A stretch of 64,000 nt of DNA from an uncultured Clostridia bacterium (lineage in GTDB: Bacteria > Bacillota > Clostridia > TANB77 > CAG-508). A model generated the notes under the pieces. It had not been told where the DNA came from, made no database searches, and saw only the letters and a program-made list of their open reading frames with translations. Positions 46,635-56,016 of the stretch are shown one piece after another (position 1 is the first letter of the stretch; every line of letters starts with the position of its first letter). The position numbers and the translations under genes are program-made. The stretch is taken from positions 1-64,000 of the forward strand of contig CAKOWE010000006.1 in NCBI GenBank assembly GCA_934122235.1, given 5' to 3'.

Positions 46635-47291
46635 TTATTTATTAAAAAATCTTTCAATAAATCCTGTGAATATTTTCATATCAAATAATACCTCTGGGTG
46701 CCATTGAATAGCAACAATGTTGTTTTTTTCAATTCCCTCTATAACACCATCTTCACTTAGTGCAGTAATTTTAAAACCTGGTGCCAAATCTTTTACTGCT
46801 TGTTTATGATATGAATTTACTTCTATTAAACTTTCTTTATATACATCATATAAAAATGAATTATCTATTATTTTAACTTTATGCTGACTTTGATCTTGTA
46901 AATAATGATTTGGGATTTGTTGATATAATGTTCCACCAAATATTACATTTATTTCTTGTATTCCACCACATATTCCTAGGATAGGTTTTTTATCATTTGA
47001 AAACAATTTGACAATTTTGTTAACCAAACTATATTCATCAAATTTATACTCTTTGCCACTAATTGGTTTTTCTCCATAATATTTAGGATAAACATCATTT
47101 GCACTACCAGTAACTACTAAACCATCACACATGTTAACAATTTCTTCTAAATTTTTTTCTGATATAACAGGAATAAGTAATATTCCAAGCTTATCAAATA
47201 TTTCTCTAAACCAATTATCTAGATAATACCTTTTGTTAAATGGCTTATCTTCATCGTAATTTTCTATTCTTTCAATAATTGCTATTTTCAT
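46635..47291 (-). CDS. Class I glutamine amidotransferase, PuuD-like (peptidase C26)
   Basis: 218 residues. LVVTGSANDVYPKYYG is the PuuD-type loop, GICGGIQEINV holds the catalytic Cys (about 115), and AIQWHPEV supplies His and Glu (about 198-201). Such enzymes hydrolyse gamma-glutamyl amides. Lying between two MFS-like genes in one direction, it may process a gamma-glutamyl compound that these carriers move (inference). Confidence 0.92.
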   Translation of the reverse strand: MKIAIIERIENYDEDKPFNKRYYLDNWFREIFDKLGILLIPVISEKNLEEIVNMCDGLVVTGSANDVYPKYYGEKPISGKEYKFDEYSLVNKIVKLFSNDKKPILGICGGIQEINVIFGGTLYQQIPNHYLQDQSQHKVKIIDNSFLYDVYKESLIEVNSYHKQAVKDLAPGFKITALSEDGVIEGIEKNNIVAIQWHPEVLFDMKIFTGFIERFFNK

Positions 47292-47362
47292 TATTTTTTA
47301 TCCGCCTTTTAAAATGTTCTATTTCTCATATACAATTTATAAATCAATCTACTACTTTCTTA

Positions 47363-48562
47363 TTATTTAAAAACATATTTACTTTTTGATTGTAAACCTT
47401 TGTATAATTTAAATTCCAAGTAAACACTCAATATCAAAATTAATGCTGTACAACATACAGCTATATCACTTTTAATATTTAATAGAACGTACGCTGAAAT
47501 CATTTTTGCTATATACCCTGATAAATTAATTACCATATCTTTTTGTGGTACATTTATATTATCTTCATCTTTTCTTAGCATTTCTAAGTGTGACATCGTG
47601 TCAAAAGGATTTAGAACCCCATTTAATAAAATTATTGTAAAAATAACACTAGGATATATAAATATAATTGGTAGTAAAATAGCAATTAAAGCTTTTATTA
47701 TAATATCTCCTTTTACAATCAACTTTCTTTTTATTAAATAGCTTGATAAGAAAAAACCAGTACCACTCAAAACCCATAATACACTTTTTACAGTTTTTAA
47801 TGTTATAATATTTAATCCATTATCTATTACTCTTAGGGATAATAAAACTATTAAAGAAGATAATGCGAATCTTCCCAATACACAAACAACAAACCATTTT
47901 CTATAGTACTTTGTATATTGAAATACATTTAACTTTCTTAAAAGACTCTCCTTTTTATTTTCTCTTGTCTTAGGGAAATTTTTAATTTGAGTAACAAACA
48001 AAATTGATATAGCAAAAACAAAGGTAGCTAAAATTGATATGATCAACAATGCATTATTTACAAATTTAGCACACACAAACCCAGCTATCGCTATTCCTCC
48101 TGCTTGTAAAAATTTAAATACAGATATTCTTTTTGAATGTGCGTTCATTGCTCTTTCTTCTGGTAATGAGTTATATGCATATGCATAATGATATCCTGAA
48201 AATATTTCTAATATTAATACTTCCAACAAATATGTTACCACAAATAATACAATAAGTTGAGAATCAAAGCACAATGCTGTAATAATCGCAATTAAAGAAC
48301 ATAATATCATGCAAGTTATAAAAACAAAATTGGGTCTTTGCGATGTATTTATTTTTATACAGAATAATGTCGCAATCAGCCTTGCAGTTCCTATATTAGC
48401 TGACACAACCGATATTAAAAAAGCATTACCATATTTCAAATACACAAAATCTGCTAAATTACTATCCCAGTCTAATAAACCAAAGCAAAATCCTGTTATT
48501 CCTATTAATATAATAAATAGTGTATTTTTTTTATATATTTTTTCTAATTCTAAATTTTCCAT
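47363..48562 (-). CDS. MFS-like transporter 2
   Basis: 399 residues and about 12 hydrophobic segments. It is only distantly like the other two carriers: the N-terminus LDWDSNLADFVYLKYGNAFL is unusual. The substrate is unknown. It lies directly upstream of the amidotransferase gene (71-base gap). Confidence 0.78.
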   Translation of the reverse strand: MENLELEKIYKKNTLFIILIGITGFCFGLLDWDSNLADFVYLKYGNAFLISVVSANIGTARLIATLFCIKINTSQRPNFVFITCMILCSLIAIITALCFDSQLIVLFVVTYLLEVLILEIFSGYHYAYAYNSLPEERAMNAHSKRISVFKFLQAGGIAIAGFVCAKFVNNALLIISILATFVFAISILFVTQIKNFPKTRENKKESLLRKLNVFQYTKYYRKWFVVCVLGRFALSSLIVLLSLRVIDNGLNIITLKTVKSVLWVLSGTGFFLSSYLIKRKLIVKGDIIIKALIAILLPIIFIYPSVIFTIILLNGVLNPFDTMSHLEMLRKDEDNINVPQKDMVINLSGYIAKMISAYVLLNIKSDIAVCCTALILILSVYLEFKLYKGLQSKSKYVFK

Positions 48563-48998
48563 TTTTTATTCCTTTGTTATTTTTTAATTATATTGTTTGT
48601 AATCACGTTTTAGCATTTCTTATTACGTATGTTTTTATTAATTCTACTCTATTTATTTTTATATGTTTCTATATTATTCTTTTAATTATGATCATATCTT
48701 ATAATATTTTATCTACTGCGTCAAGTTTATTTTATGTTTTATACAAACTCAAACCAACTATGTCATATTTTTGTTGGAATTATAATTTAAGCAATAGAAA
48801 CTACCATTTGATTCCACGACAAAAAGCTCCTTCGTATAAAAAAGTTACATTATTTTATTTCATAATAAAAATTTACTTATTCTTAATTCCAATTGTCACC
48901 AAAAAATAATGTGCTCTTATAAATTTAAGTAAAACTTTTATAAAAGTACAATTGTTTTAGCCTTGACTTAATTTTATAAAGCACATTGCAATTTAATA
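48563..48998. other. Spacer with a long imperfect inverted repeat
   Basis: No convincing gene. A plus-strand frame of 129 codons is a low-complexity AT artefact. Near the end, AATGTGCTCTTATAAATTTAAG (from 48909) and its near complement (48964-48987) form about 22-bp arms around a 31-base interior. That interior itself holds ACTTTTATAAAAGT. It can serve as terminator for MFS-like gene 3 or be a small mobile remnant. Confidence 0.5.
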
Positions 48999-50249
48999 TT
49001 AGGATATTAAATATTCTCTTGTTATTTTATTTAATGTATATGCAAAAAATATATACATTAAAGTAAATGTCACTATTAAAATGGATATAATATTTAAACT
49101 AAATCCTATATTCGAAACAAATATCAATACTAAATATCCAAAACTTCTTGATATATTTATCATGATTTCAAACCAAAATATATAGCTAGGTTCATCTTCT
49201 ATACTTACATTTTGCTTACACATACATTCATAATACACAACTGAATTTGATGTTTCAAATATTGGATTACTTATTCCGTTTACTACATTATATAAAAGTA
49301 CTAATAAAAGTCCAACACTTATAGTTAACGGTCCAATATGTAATAAATTCTCTATATTAATATACATCATACTAAATGTAAGTATAATAACTACTATACT
49401 TTGTATGATTGACATTGGTATAAACACCTTTGATAAATTTTTTCTTTTTACATATTTATTAATGCAGTATACTACTAAAATAGAAATTATAGTTATAAAA
49501 CTACTAATACTTCCTAACGATAGTTCTGTTGAAACGACCAAAAAAGTTATTATAGTAATTAATGTTGATAAAACTCCAAATGAGCTTAGTCCTCTAAATA
49601 CTGTTCTAAAACTTAATAATGTCATTAATTTTTTATCTCCATTTTTATTAATATTTACAAAGAATTTCTTCAAATTTATTTTTCCATGTTCTAAGTCAAA
49701 TCCTTTTATGAATAATGAAAAAATAAAACTTATAGATATTAATACTATTAGCACAATAAATGCTAATTCATAAGAATTTCTACTTATGCAATATCCCAAT
49801 ATTATAGGTAATATAATATTTATTAAATACTTTAAAATTTGATCTTTTGTAATATAATTTTGAAAGTTTTCTTCTTTGTTAATTCTCTTTATCAATATTT
49901 GCTCTGGATAATAGTAAAAAGCATTTCCTATACTTGCAAATATAGCAAAATGGATTATATAATTTGAAATCTGTTCACCTACTATTAATAAAATCATACA
50001 TTGCATTAAATTTAAAAATATTCCCACTCTAAACATAGAAACTAGATTCATTTTTTGTAGTTTATTTACGATTAATAAGCATGTCAAATATGTTAAATAG
50101 AACGTAATATAATACATTGACACATCTACTATATTCCCTTGAGTTATTTTCAAAAAATAAATTCCTAAAAATATATCTTTAAATACACTTATGACTTTGC
50201 CTGCCAAATCAGACATCAAGAAGCTTTTCCATACATTTTTACTTTTCAT
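48999..50249 (-). CDS. MFS-like transporter 3
   Basis: 416 residues with about 12 spans. Its N-terminus (SDLAGKVISVFKDIFLGIYFLK) and FAIFASIGNAFYYYPEQIL resemble the YqgE-type putative transporters of Firmicutes. Function is unknown. It is the first gene of the carrier/amidotransferase group but is separated from MFS-like gene 2 by 436 bases and an inverted repeat. Confidence 0.78.
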   Translation of the reverse strand: MKSKNVWKSFLMSDLAGKVISVFKDIFLGIYFLKITQGNIVDVSMYYITFYLTYLTCLLIVNKLQKMNLVSMFRVGIFLNLMQCMILLIVGEQISNYIIHFAIFASIGNAFYYYPEQILIKRINKEENFQNYITKDQILKYLINIILPIILGYCISRNSYELAFIVLIVLISISFIFSLFIKGFDLEHGKINLKKFFVNINKNGDKKLMTLLSFRTVFRGLSSFGVLSTLITIITFLVVSTELSLGSISSFITIISILVVYCINKYVKRKNLSKVFIPMSIIQSIVVIILTFSMMYINIENLLHIGPLTISVGLLLVLLYNVVNGISNPIFETSNSVVYYECMCKQNVSIEDEPSYIFWFEIMINISRSFGYLVLIFVSNIGFSLNIISILIVTFTLMYIFFAYTLNKITREYLIS

Positions 50250-50394
50250 TTATTTCCCCTATTTTTTCTTCTAATACTTTAACTTAATATTTCTACACTT
50301 TTTAACTTATTTTTACCTTTCTTATCAAAACCAATAAAACATTCATTAGTAACAGAAGAAGGCCTACTATTTATAAAAAATTCTTTTCTTTAAA

Positions 50395-51534
50395 TTAATA
50401 TTTTATTATTTCCATTGTTTTCTTTTTAACTTCATTATCAAATTCTAAAATTTCATCTATTGTTTTTAAGTCTCTTTTTTTATACATATTCATTATCTTT
50501 TCTATTCCATTTGGAATTTCTGTATACTTTATTTTTCCATTTAGAAAACCATCTACTAGAATTTCATTAGCTGCATTTAAAATAACTTGATAACAATGTC
50601 CTTTTTCAATTGCTTGATATGCCAGCTTTAAGCATTTAAATTTTTCTAAATTTGGTTTTTCAAATTTCAAATTAGATATTTCGAATAAATCTAATTTATT
50701 TATATTGTTTGCCAATCTTTTAGGATAATTTAATGCATAAGCTATTGGTATTTGCATAGATTTAGGTCCAATATTTGCCATAATTGTTCCGTCTTTAAAT
50801 TGAACCATAGAATGAACTAAACTTTGTCTGTGTACTACAACTTCAATTTGGCTAGGTTCCACATTAAATAGCCATTTTGCTTCTATAACTTCAAATCCTT
50901 TGTTCATCATTGTTGATGAATCTATTGTAACTTTTTTTCCCATGCTCCATGTTGGATGGTTTAATGCTTCTTCTACTGTAATCTTGTCTGTTATTTCTTT
51001 GTCAAAAAAAGGACCTCCTGAAGCAGTTAATAATATTTTATCAATTTTATTATTTTTTTCTCCATTTAAGCACTGCATAATAGCACTATGCTCACTATCA
51101 ACCGTTAATAGCTTGGCTTTACTTTTCTTTGCTGTTTTCATTATTAATTCGCCACCCGCTACTAATACTTCCTTATTTGCAAGTGCTACAGTCTTTCCAT
51201 TTTTTATCATGTTATAGGTTGGTTTTAATCCTGCTATACCTACTAATGCTGAAACAGAAATATCAAAATCTACTAAATTAGAGATTTCTTCCATTCCTTT
51301 ATCTCCATAAAATATGTTGATATTTTTATATCTTGCTTTTATTATATCTGCATTATTTTTTTCGATAATATATACATTTTTAGGGTTAAATTCTTCTATT
51401 TGTTCAATTAACTTTTTTATATTTTTTCCTGCAACTAATGTAACTACTCTAAATAAATCAGGATTTTCTCTTATAACGTTCAGTGTACTTTCTCCTATAG
51501 AACCAGTTGAACCAAAAATAGCTATATCTTTCAT
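50395..51534 (-). CDS. dxr: 1-deoxy-D-xylulose 5-phosphate reductoisomerase
   Basis: 379 residues; second step of the MEP isoprenoid pathway, giving precursors of undecaprenyl phosphate and quinone-type lipids. GSTGSIGESTLNVI (NADPH loop, 7-20), ASGGPF, HPTWSMGKKVTIDSSTMMNKGFEVIEA and the catalytic acid cluster are intact. GGAGG precedes the ATG. It is not beside other MEP or bacA-type genes here. Confidence 0.97.
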   Translation of the reverse strand: MKDIAIFGSTGSIGESTLNVIRENPDLFRVVTLVAGKNIKKLIEQIEEFNPKNVYIIEKNNADIIKARYKNINIFYGDKGMEEISNLVDFDISVSALVGIAGLKPTYNMIKNGKTVALANKEVLVAGGELIMKTAKKSKAKLLTVDSEHSAIMQCLNGEKNNKIDKILLTASGGPFFDKEITDKITVEEALNHPTWSMGKKVTIDSSTMMNKGFEVIEAKWLFNVEPSQIEVVVHRQSLVHSMVQFKDGTIMANIGPKSMQIPIAYALNYPKRLANNINKLDLFEISNLKFEKPNLEKFKCLKLAYQAIEKGHCYQVILNAANEILVDGFLNGKIKYTEIPNGIEKIMNMYKKRDLKTIDEILEFDNEVKKKTMEIIKY

Positions 51535-51826
51535 AAAATTTTTCCTCCTTTTTTTACTCTCATAAAATTATATCACATTATCATTAATTTTTTACATTTT
51601 AGAATAATTTTACTATATTTACAATTATTCCATAACTTTTTCTTTCCATATGTTAATTTGCTAATATTCAACATTAGTACTACCACCAAAAGAGCAAAGC
51701 AATCCATTTTTGAGTTTTATAATCCTTGCATATATAAGTTTGCCGGCTTTTTTGAATAGATAATTTACATATTCCTATTGCAAATTCTCATTTGCAAATC
51801 CAACAAAGCAATTCAATAGTTCCACA

Positions 51827-52999
51827 CTATTCTTTCTTTAAATTATTTAATCCTTCATTTATTATTTCAATCCATTTTCCATCTGAATTACCTTCTGTTT
51901 TGCATATTTCAAGAGCAATGTTAAAGTTTTCTTTTGCTTTATCATTTTCAAATAAAAAATAATACATTTTGCCTAATTGATTATAATTCTTTATTTTTTC
52001 ATCTATATTTTTAAATTCACCTAATTTATTAAGTTCTTCTCTATAATAAATTGATTTTTTGTATAATTCATAGCTTTTTTCTTTGTATTCCTCAATATTA
52101 TCTTTTTTATATGCTTTTTTGTATTCATAAGCCATATTGCTATAGTTAATAGCTATACGACTATATAAATATGATTTTTTGTTTGGATATTCTTCTGCTA
52201 ATTTTTCTTTCATATGAATTGATTTATATGTTAGTTCATCTGACTTGTTATTTGCTCTACCTACAATATCCCATAACATATATGCATAATTAGAATATGC
52301 ATTAGATAAATAATTTCGTGCTTGGTACGAATTAGAATAGGTTTCTAGATATTTTTCAAGAAAATTAATATATTTATTGTAATATTCTTCAGCTAAATCA
52401 TATTGCCTATTTTCGGCTAAATTCCATGATAAATCATCATAAGCATTTAATAAGTATTTATATTTTTCTGCTATTTCATCGACATTGTCAAATAATGAAC
52501 CAAATTCACATTTTTCTATTAAATCTACCTCTTTTTTCAGATATTCAATGTTATTTTCATTTCCATTTTGGTTTGTTAAATAAATATATAATACTGCAAA
52601 ATAAAAGTTATATTTTTTCGAATTTTCAATTAATAATTGTTCATTATCTTTAATAAATTCTTTTACGTCATCATTATTCATTTTGTATATTTCATTTACA
52701 AATTTATCAACTTGTTCTTCATTATATAGGAACTCCCAATTATCAACTTTTTCTTTTATCTCCCACATGGCCATTTTGGTAAAAGCAATTAATTGTATTT
52801 CATCAAAATTTTCACCGCTAACTTTATTGTAATAGTTTGCAGCTACATGGGCATTTGGGAATATTTCCATTAATTTATCTGTCCAACTTTTTCCTTTTTT
52901 GTAATTAAATTTTCTTATCATAAGTTCTAAAGATTCATTTCCTGTAACTAGTCCATAATAAATCATTGATTCAATTAAGTTTTTTATATTTTCTTCCAT
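51827..52999 (-). CDS. TPR-like repeat protein
   Basis: 390 residues from ATG 52999 (GGAGG 9 bases ahead). An N-terminal helical region (about 1-140, starting NLIESMIYYGLVTGNESLELM) has no clear family. The rest is a string of TPR-like helical pairs with Tyr/Ala/Glu spacing (for example RQYDLAEEYYNKYINFL, DKAKENFNIALEI). It has no membrane segment. It is probably a protein-protein scaffold. It follows the GNAT gene by 45 bases. Confidence 0.65.
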   Translation of the reverse strand: MEENIKNLIESMIYYGLVTGNESLELMIRKFNYKKGKSWTDKLMEIFPNAHVAANYYNKVSGENFDEIQLIAFTKMAMWEIKEKVDNWEFLYNEEQVDKFVNEIYKMNNDDVKEFIKDNEQLLIENSKKYNFYFAVLYIYLTNQNGNENNIEYLKKEVDLIEKCEFGSLFDNVDEIAEKYKYLLNAYDDLSWNLAENRQYDLAEEYYNKYINFLEKYLETYSNSYQARNYLSNAYSNYAYMLWDIVGRANNKSDELTYKSIHMKEKLAEEYPNKKSYLYSRIAINYSNMAYEYKKAYKKDNIEEYKEKSYELYKKSIYYREELNKLGEFKNIDEKIKNYNQLGKMYYFLFENDKAKENFNIALEICKTEGNSDGKWIEIINEGLNNLKKE

Positions 53000-53044
53000 A
53001 TTCACATTTCCTCCGTTTTTACTATTTTTTATCAATATATACAG

Positions 53045-53839
53045 TTATTCAATATATGCTTTACCTAGCATAACTTCTTTAAATCCCATATTTTTATAAA
53101 CTTGTTCTGTATAAAATCCTTGCTCTGTTAATACACATACTGTTTCTATTCCAATCTTTTTTAAATTATTTATTATTTCTGACATACTTTGTTTGCATAC
53201 ACCTTGTTTTTGATAATTTTTATTTGTTGTAACATTGTATATAATCGCTTTGTTGTCTTTATATAATACTGTTGCTGTTGATATTGCATCTTCATTATAT
53301 AGTCCAACATAATTAATTACTTTGTATTTACTCTCACTTTTTTCCATACTTTCTTCTAATGCCACTCTATATCCATCTGATAAACTTTCATATGGATCAT
53401 CTGGATTATCTCCTGCAAATCCATCCATTATAGCCTGAATAAATTTACTTTTTAAATTTTCATCAACTCTACTTATTTTAAAATTTATTTTACTTTTATG
53501 TTCTTTGAAACCATTTAAGTCTTCAATTGTCATCCATACATCAGTATACAAAACCTTCAATTTGGTTTCCTTTATTTTTTCTTGAAGTTCTTTATTGTAC
53601 ATATTTGATGTTATATATATCACTGGTTGTCTATTATGTTTTTCCATATCGCATTTTATATTTTTCCATACTTGATTTAAATCTATAATATTTTTTGAAT
53701 AAGCAAAGTTCCAATACTGGTCGTCTATTAAATTGCTTAATAAAATATTATAATTATCTTTTTCTATTATATTTGATACATATAATTCTAATTGTCCATT
53801 AATATGTATATCAATTAAATCATTTATATAATCTTTCAT
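53045..53839 (-). CDS. GNAT-family acetyltransferase
   Basis: 264 residues. The N-terminal half (about 1-125) is a divergent GNAT-like or substrate domain. The C-terminal half holds the acetyl-CoA site: TATVLYKDNKAIIYNVTTNKNYQKQGVCKQSM, where the Q-x-x-G-V-C loop binds pyrophosphate, and EQVYKNMGFKEVM. The substrate is unknown. The 5' end abuts the hydrolase remnant. Confidence 0.82.
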   Translation of the reverse strand: MKDYINDLIDIHINGQLELYVSNIIEKDNYNILLSNLIDDQYWNFAYSKNIIDLNQVWKNIKCDMEKHNRQPVIYITSNMYNKELQEKIKETKLKVLYTDVWMTIEDLNGFKEHKSKINFKISRVDENLKSKFIQAIMDGFAGDNPDDPYESLSDGYRVALEESMEKSESKYKVINYVGLYNEDAISTATVLYKDNKAIIYNVTTNKNYQKQGVCKQSMSEIINNLKKIGIETVCVLTEQGFYTEQVYKNMGFKEVMLGKAYIE

Positions 53840-53875
53840 ATTTTCATCTCTCCTTGCCGTTTTCTCTCGTAAATT

Positions 53876-54034
53876 TTACTTTCTCCAATTTTCATAATTT
53901 TGATATCCTACTCCAATTGGAAAGTTCGGAACATATACTTGCTTCCCATCATCTTCTATAAAATCATGTAAGCAACTAAACCAATTTCCAAATGGGCTTC
54001 CAAATGAGCCATGTATTATAAAATAATTTTCTAT
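53876..54034 (-). pseudogene. N-terminal remnant of an alpha/beta hydrolase (YdeN/RBBP9-like)
   Basis: After AGGAGG and a 7-base spacer comes ATA (54034), not ATG, and then 51 codons. The product ENYFIIHGSFGSPFGNWFSCL ... VYVPNFPIGVGYQNYENW matches the first 50 residues of small YdeN/RBBP9-type serine hydrolases. A stop follows, and the part with the catalytic Ser and His is missing. Both the start and the 3' part are lost, so this is a decayed gene. It is too short for an ordinary ORF search. Confidence 0.7.
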
Positions 54035-54054
54035 TTATATACCTCCTAAATTAA

Positions 54055-54666
54055 CTATTTTTCAATTTCACTTTTATATGTATCTTTATATTGTTCAAAT
54101 TTAGCTTTTGCTCTTGGTAGTCCTACATCTACTGCCATCTTTAAATAGTATTCTGATAGTATTAAATTTCTCTCTGTTCCAACTCCATTGTAATAAAAAT
54201 TTGCTCCTAAATCATAAATCGCCGGAAGATGTCCTTGCATTGCACAGTCATGTATTAATTCAAATGCTTTATTTACATCTTTTTCAATTTCTCCAAATCC
54301 GAAATAGTAGTAAGCACCTAAACAAAATTTGGAAAATGCTTGTCTTCTTGGAGTTTCTTTTTCTTTATTTATAAGACTTAATAATGATTCATAAGCCTCA
54401 ATATGTATCTGTTTTGCTTTTTCTTTATCTTGTTCTACTCCATCCCCAAAATAATAACAAGCACCAACTCCGTAATCACAACGAGGATCTCCTAATTCTC
54501 TTCCTTTTTTATACCAATACATTGCCTTTTCAAAATTTTGCTCTGCTCCATTTTCTTCGCTGTCATAACTTCTCCCTAAAATATAACATGCAAATTTATC
54601 ACCATTTTCAGCTTTTCTTCTAACATCATTTAAATCAAATATTATTGGTTTAATAGTATTATTCAT
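54055..54666 (-). CDS. SEL1-like repeat protein
   Basis: 203 residues from ATG 54666 (AGGAGA ahead). Four or so SEL1 repeats are visible, with the A-x-x-x-L-G-x-x-Y-x-x-G pattern: ACYILGRSYDSEENGAEQNFEKAMYWYKKG, VGACYYFGDGVEQD, CLGAYYYFGFGEIEKD and LGANFYYNGVGTERN. There is no signal peptide. It is likely a cytoplasmic scaffold protein. Confidence 0.85.
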   Translation of the reverse strand: MNNTIKPIIFDLNDVRRKAENGDKFACYILGRSYDSEENGAEQNFEKAMYWYKKGRELGDPRCDYGVGACYYFGDGVEQDKEKAKQIHIEAYESLLSLINKEKETPRRQAFSKFCLGAYYYFGFGEIEKDVNKAFELIHDCAMQGHLPAIYDLGANFYYNGVGTERNLILSEYYLKMAVDVGLPRAKAKFEQYKDTYKSEIEK

Positions 54667-54729
54667 TTTCAACTTCTCCTAATTTTTTAACAAGATATAT
54701 TAATAATCAATTTTTTCATAACAATAACT

Positions 54730-55464
54730 TTACATTCCTCCATCTACTTTTATAACTGTTCCATTAATGTACTTAGCATCTTCTGATGCTAGAAAACAAA
54801 TTACTTTTGCTATTTCTTCTGGCTCTGCAAATCTCTTTTTATATATCTTTTCTGTTTCTTCTTCTATTAATTCTTTTGGTAGTTCTTTATTCATTTCTGT
54901 ATTTACCCAACCTGGCGCTACTGCATTTACATTTATATATGGTGAAAATTGTATTGCTAGATTATAGGTTAAATTTATAATTGCTGCTTTTGAAGCATCA
55001 TAATCTATACTTGATGGAAAAAATGTATTTATTCCATTTGTTGAAGATACATTTATTATTTTTCCACTTTTATTTTTCATCATATTTTCACTGGCATATT
55101 TTGATACTAGAAAAGTTCCTATTGTATTTACTTCTAATGTTCTTTTCCAATCTTCGACTGTCCTATCTTCAAACTCTTTATCTATTGCTATTCCTGCATT
55201 ATTTACCAGTACATCTATACGTCCAAACTTATTTATAACTTCTTGCATCATATTTTTAACTTGTTCTTCATTTGATACATCTGCTTTAATTACCAATGTT
55301 TCTATTTTATATTCTTGTTTTAAGTAGCTTGATAATTTTTCTGCATTTTCTCTATCTGTTAAATAATTTATTACTACTTTGTACCCTCCTATTTTTGCAA
55401 ACTCTATCGCTGTAGCTTTTCCAATACCTTTACTACTTCCAGTTATCAATACAACTTTTTCCAT
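54730..55464 (-). CDS. SDR-family oxidoreductase (FabG-like)
   Basis: 244 residues with a complete short-chain dehydrogenase core: TGSSKGIGKATAIEFA (NAD(P) loop), DVSNEEQV, NNAG at about 88, the catalytic Ser in NVSSTNG, YDASKAA with the Tyr and Lys, and the C-terminal VIKVDGG. It resembles 3-oxoacyl-ACP reductases but is not in a fatty-acid operon, so the substrate is open. Confidence 0.92.
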   Translation of the reverse strand: MEKVVLITGSSKGIGKATAIEFAKIGGYKVVINYLTDRENAEKLSSYLKQEYKIETLVIKADVSNEEQVKNMMQEVINKFGRIDVLVNNAGIAIDKEFEDRTVEDWKRTLEVNTIGTFLVSKYASENMMKNKSGKIINVSSTNGINTFFPSSIDYDASKAAIINLTYNLAIQFSPYINVNAVAPGWVNTEMNKELPKELIEEETEKIYKKRFAEPEEIAKVICFLASEDAKYINGTVIKVDGGM

Positions 55465-56016
55465 TTTCTATCCTCATTCTAAATAATATTTATGTTTAAT
55501 TTATATCACAAATTAACAATTTTTCATAGTATTTTGCCAATATTTACAAAACAAGTTCCATTTACTCTTGATATCATTTTTATTGGAGATTAAAATTAGT
55601 ATGCAAATGTTATAGCACGAATTTTCTTAAATTTTCGTGATATAGATTTTTATATCACAAACTTTCTTGTTTTTTCGTCCTATAAAAAATAAGCATCAGT
55701 ACATATCTACTGACACCTAATTTTATAAAGATTCTCTATAACTCATTTTAATAAATTTTTTTCTAACACTTGAAACATTTAACTTTCCCTCATATCTACA
55801 AACCAGCACAAGTTATCCCTGTTGCGCTTGCAGTAGATAAACGCTCAAGCTTCTTAATATTTCAAGTATTTTGATCAATTTTCTAAAAAATCCATTTATG
55901 TATTTTCCACTTAAGCAATTACTTTAACTTTCACACCCAAATTTTGATGTTTTTCTTTTCTAAATCTGCCTTTTGACTCAAAAGTTATAATCTCTGAAGC
56001 GCCATATCAAAATCAA
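55465..56016. other. Gene-free spacer with hairpins
   Basis: No intact gene. 55617-55660 holds two adjacent hairpins: CACGAA/TTCGTG and GTGATATA/TATATCAC. A terminator-like hairpin at about 55693-55718 (TCAGTA/TACTGA) is followed on the minus strand by TTATTTTTTAT. On that strand, 55735-56016 looks like a broken reading frame with stops in all frames. I could not match it to a family. Confidence 0.4.

Noticed and set aside
48520..48909. 129-codon plus-strand frame in the spacer between two MFS-like genes
   Set aside because: Low-complexity Phe/Ile/Leu sequence with no ribosome site and no family likeness; overlaps the start of the neighbouring gene on the other strand.
51535..51826. Possible short frame on the minus strand before dxr
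   Set aside because: It begins without a start codon or ribosome site, ends after about 40 codons, and matches nothing I know.
55790..55840. Resemblance to a 23S rRNA fragment (GGGATAAC)
   Set aside because: Only eight or so bases agree with the rRNA peptidyl-transferase region; flanking sequence does not.
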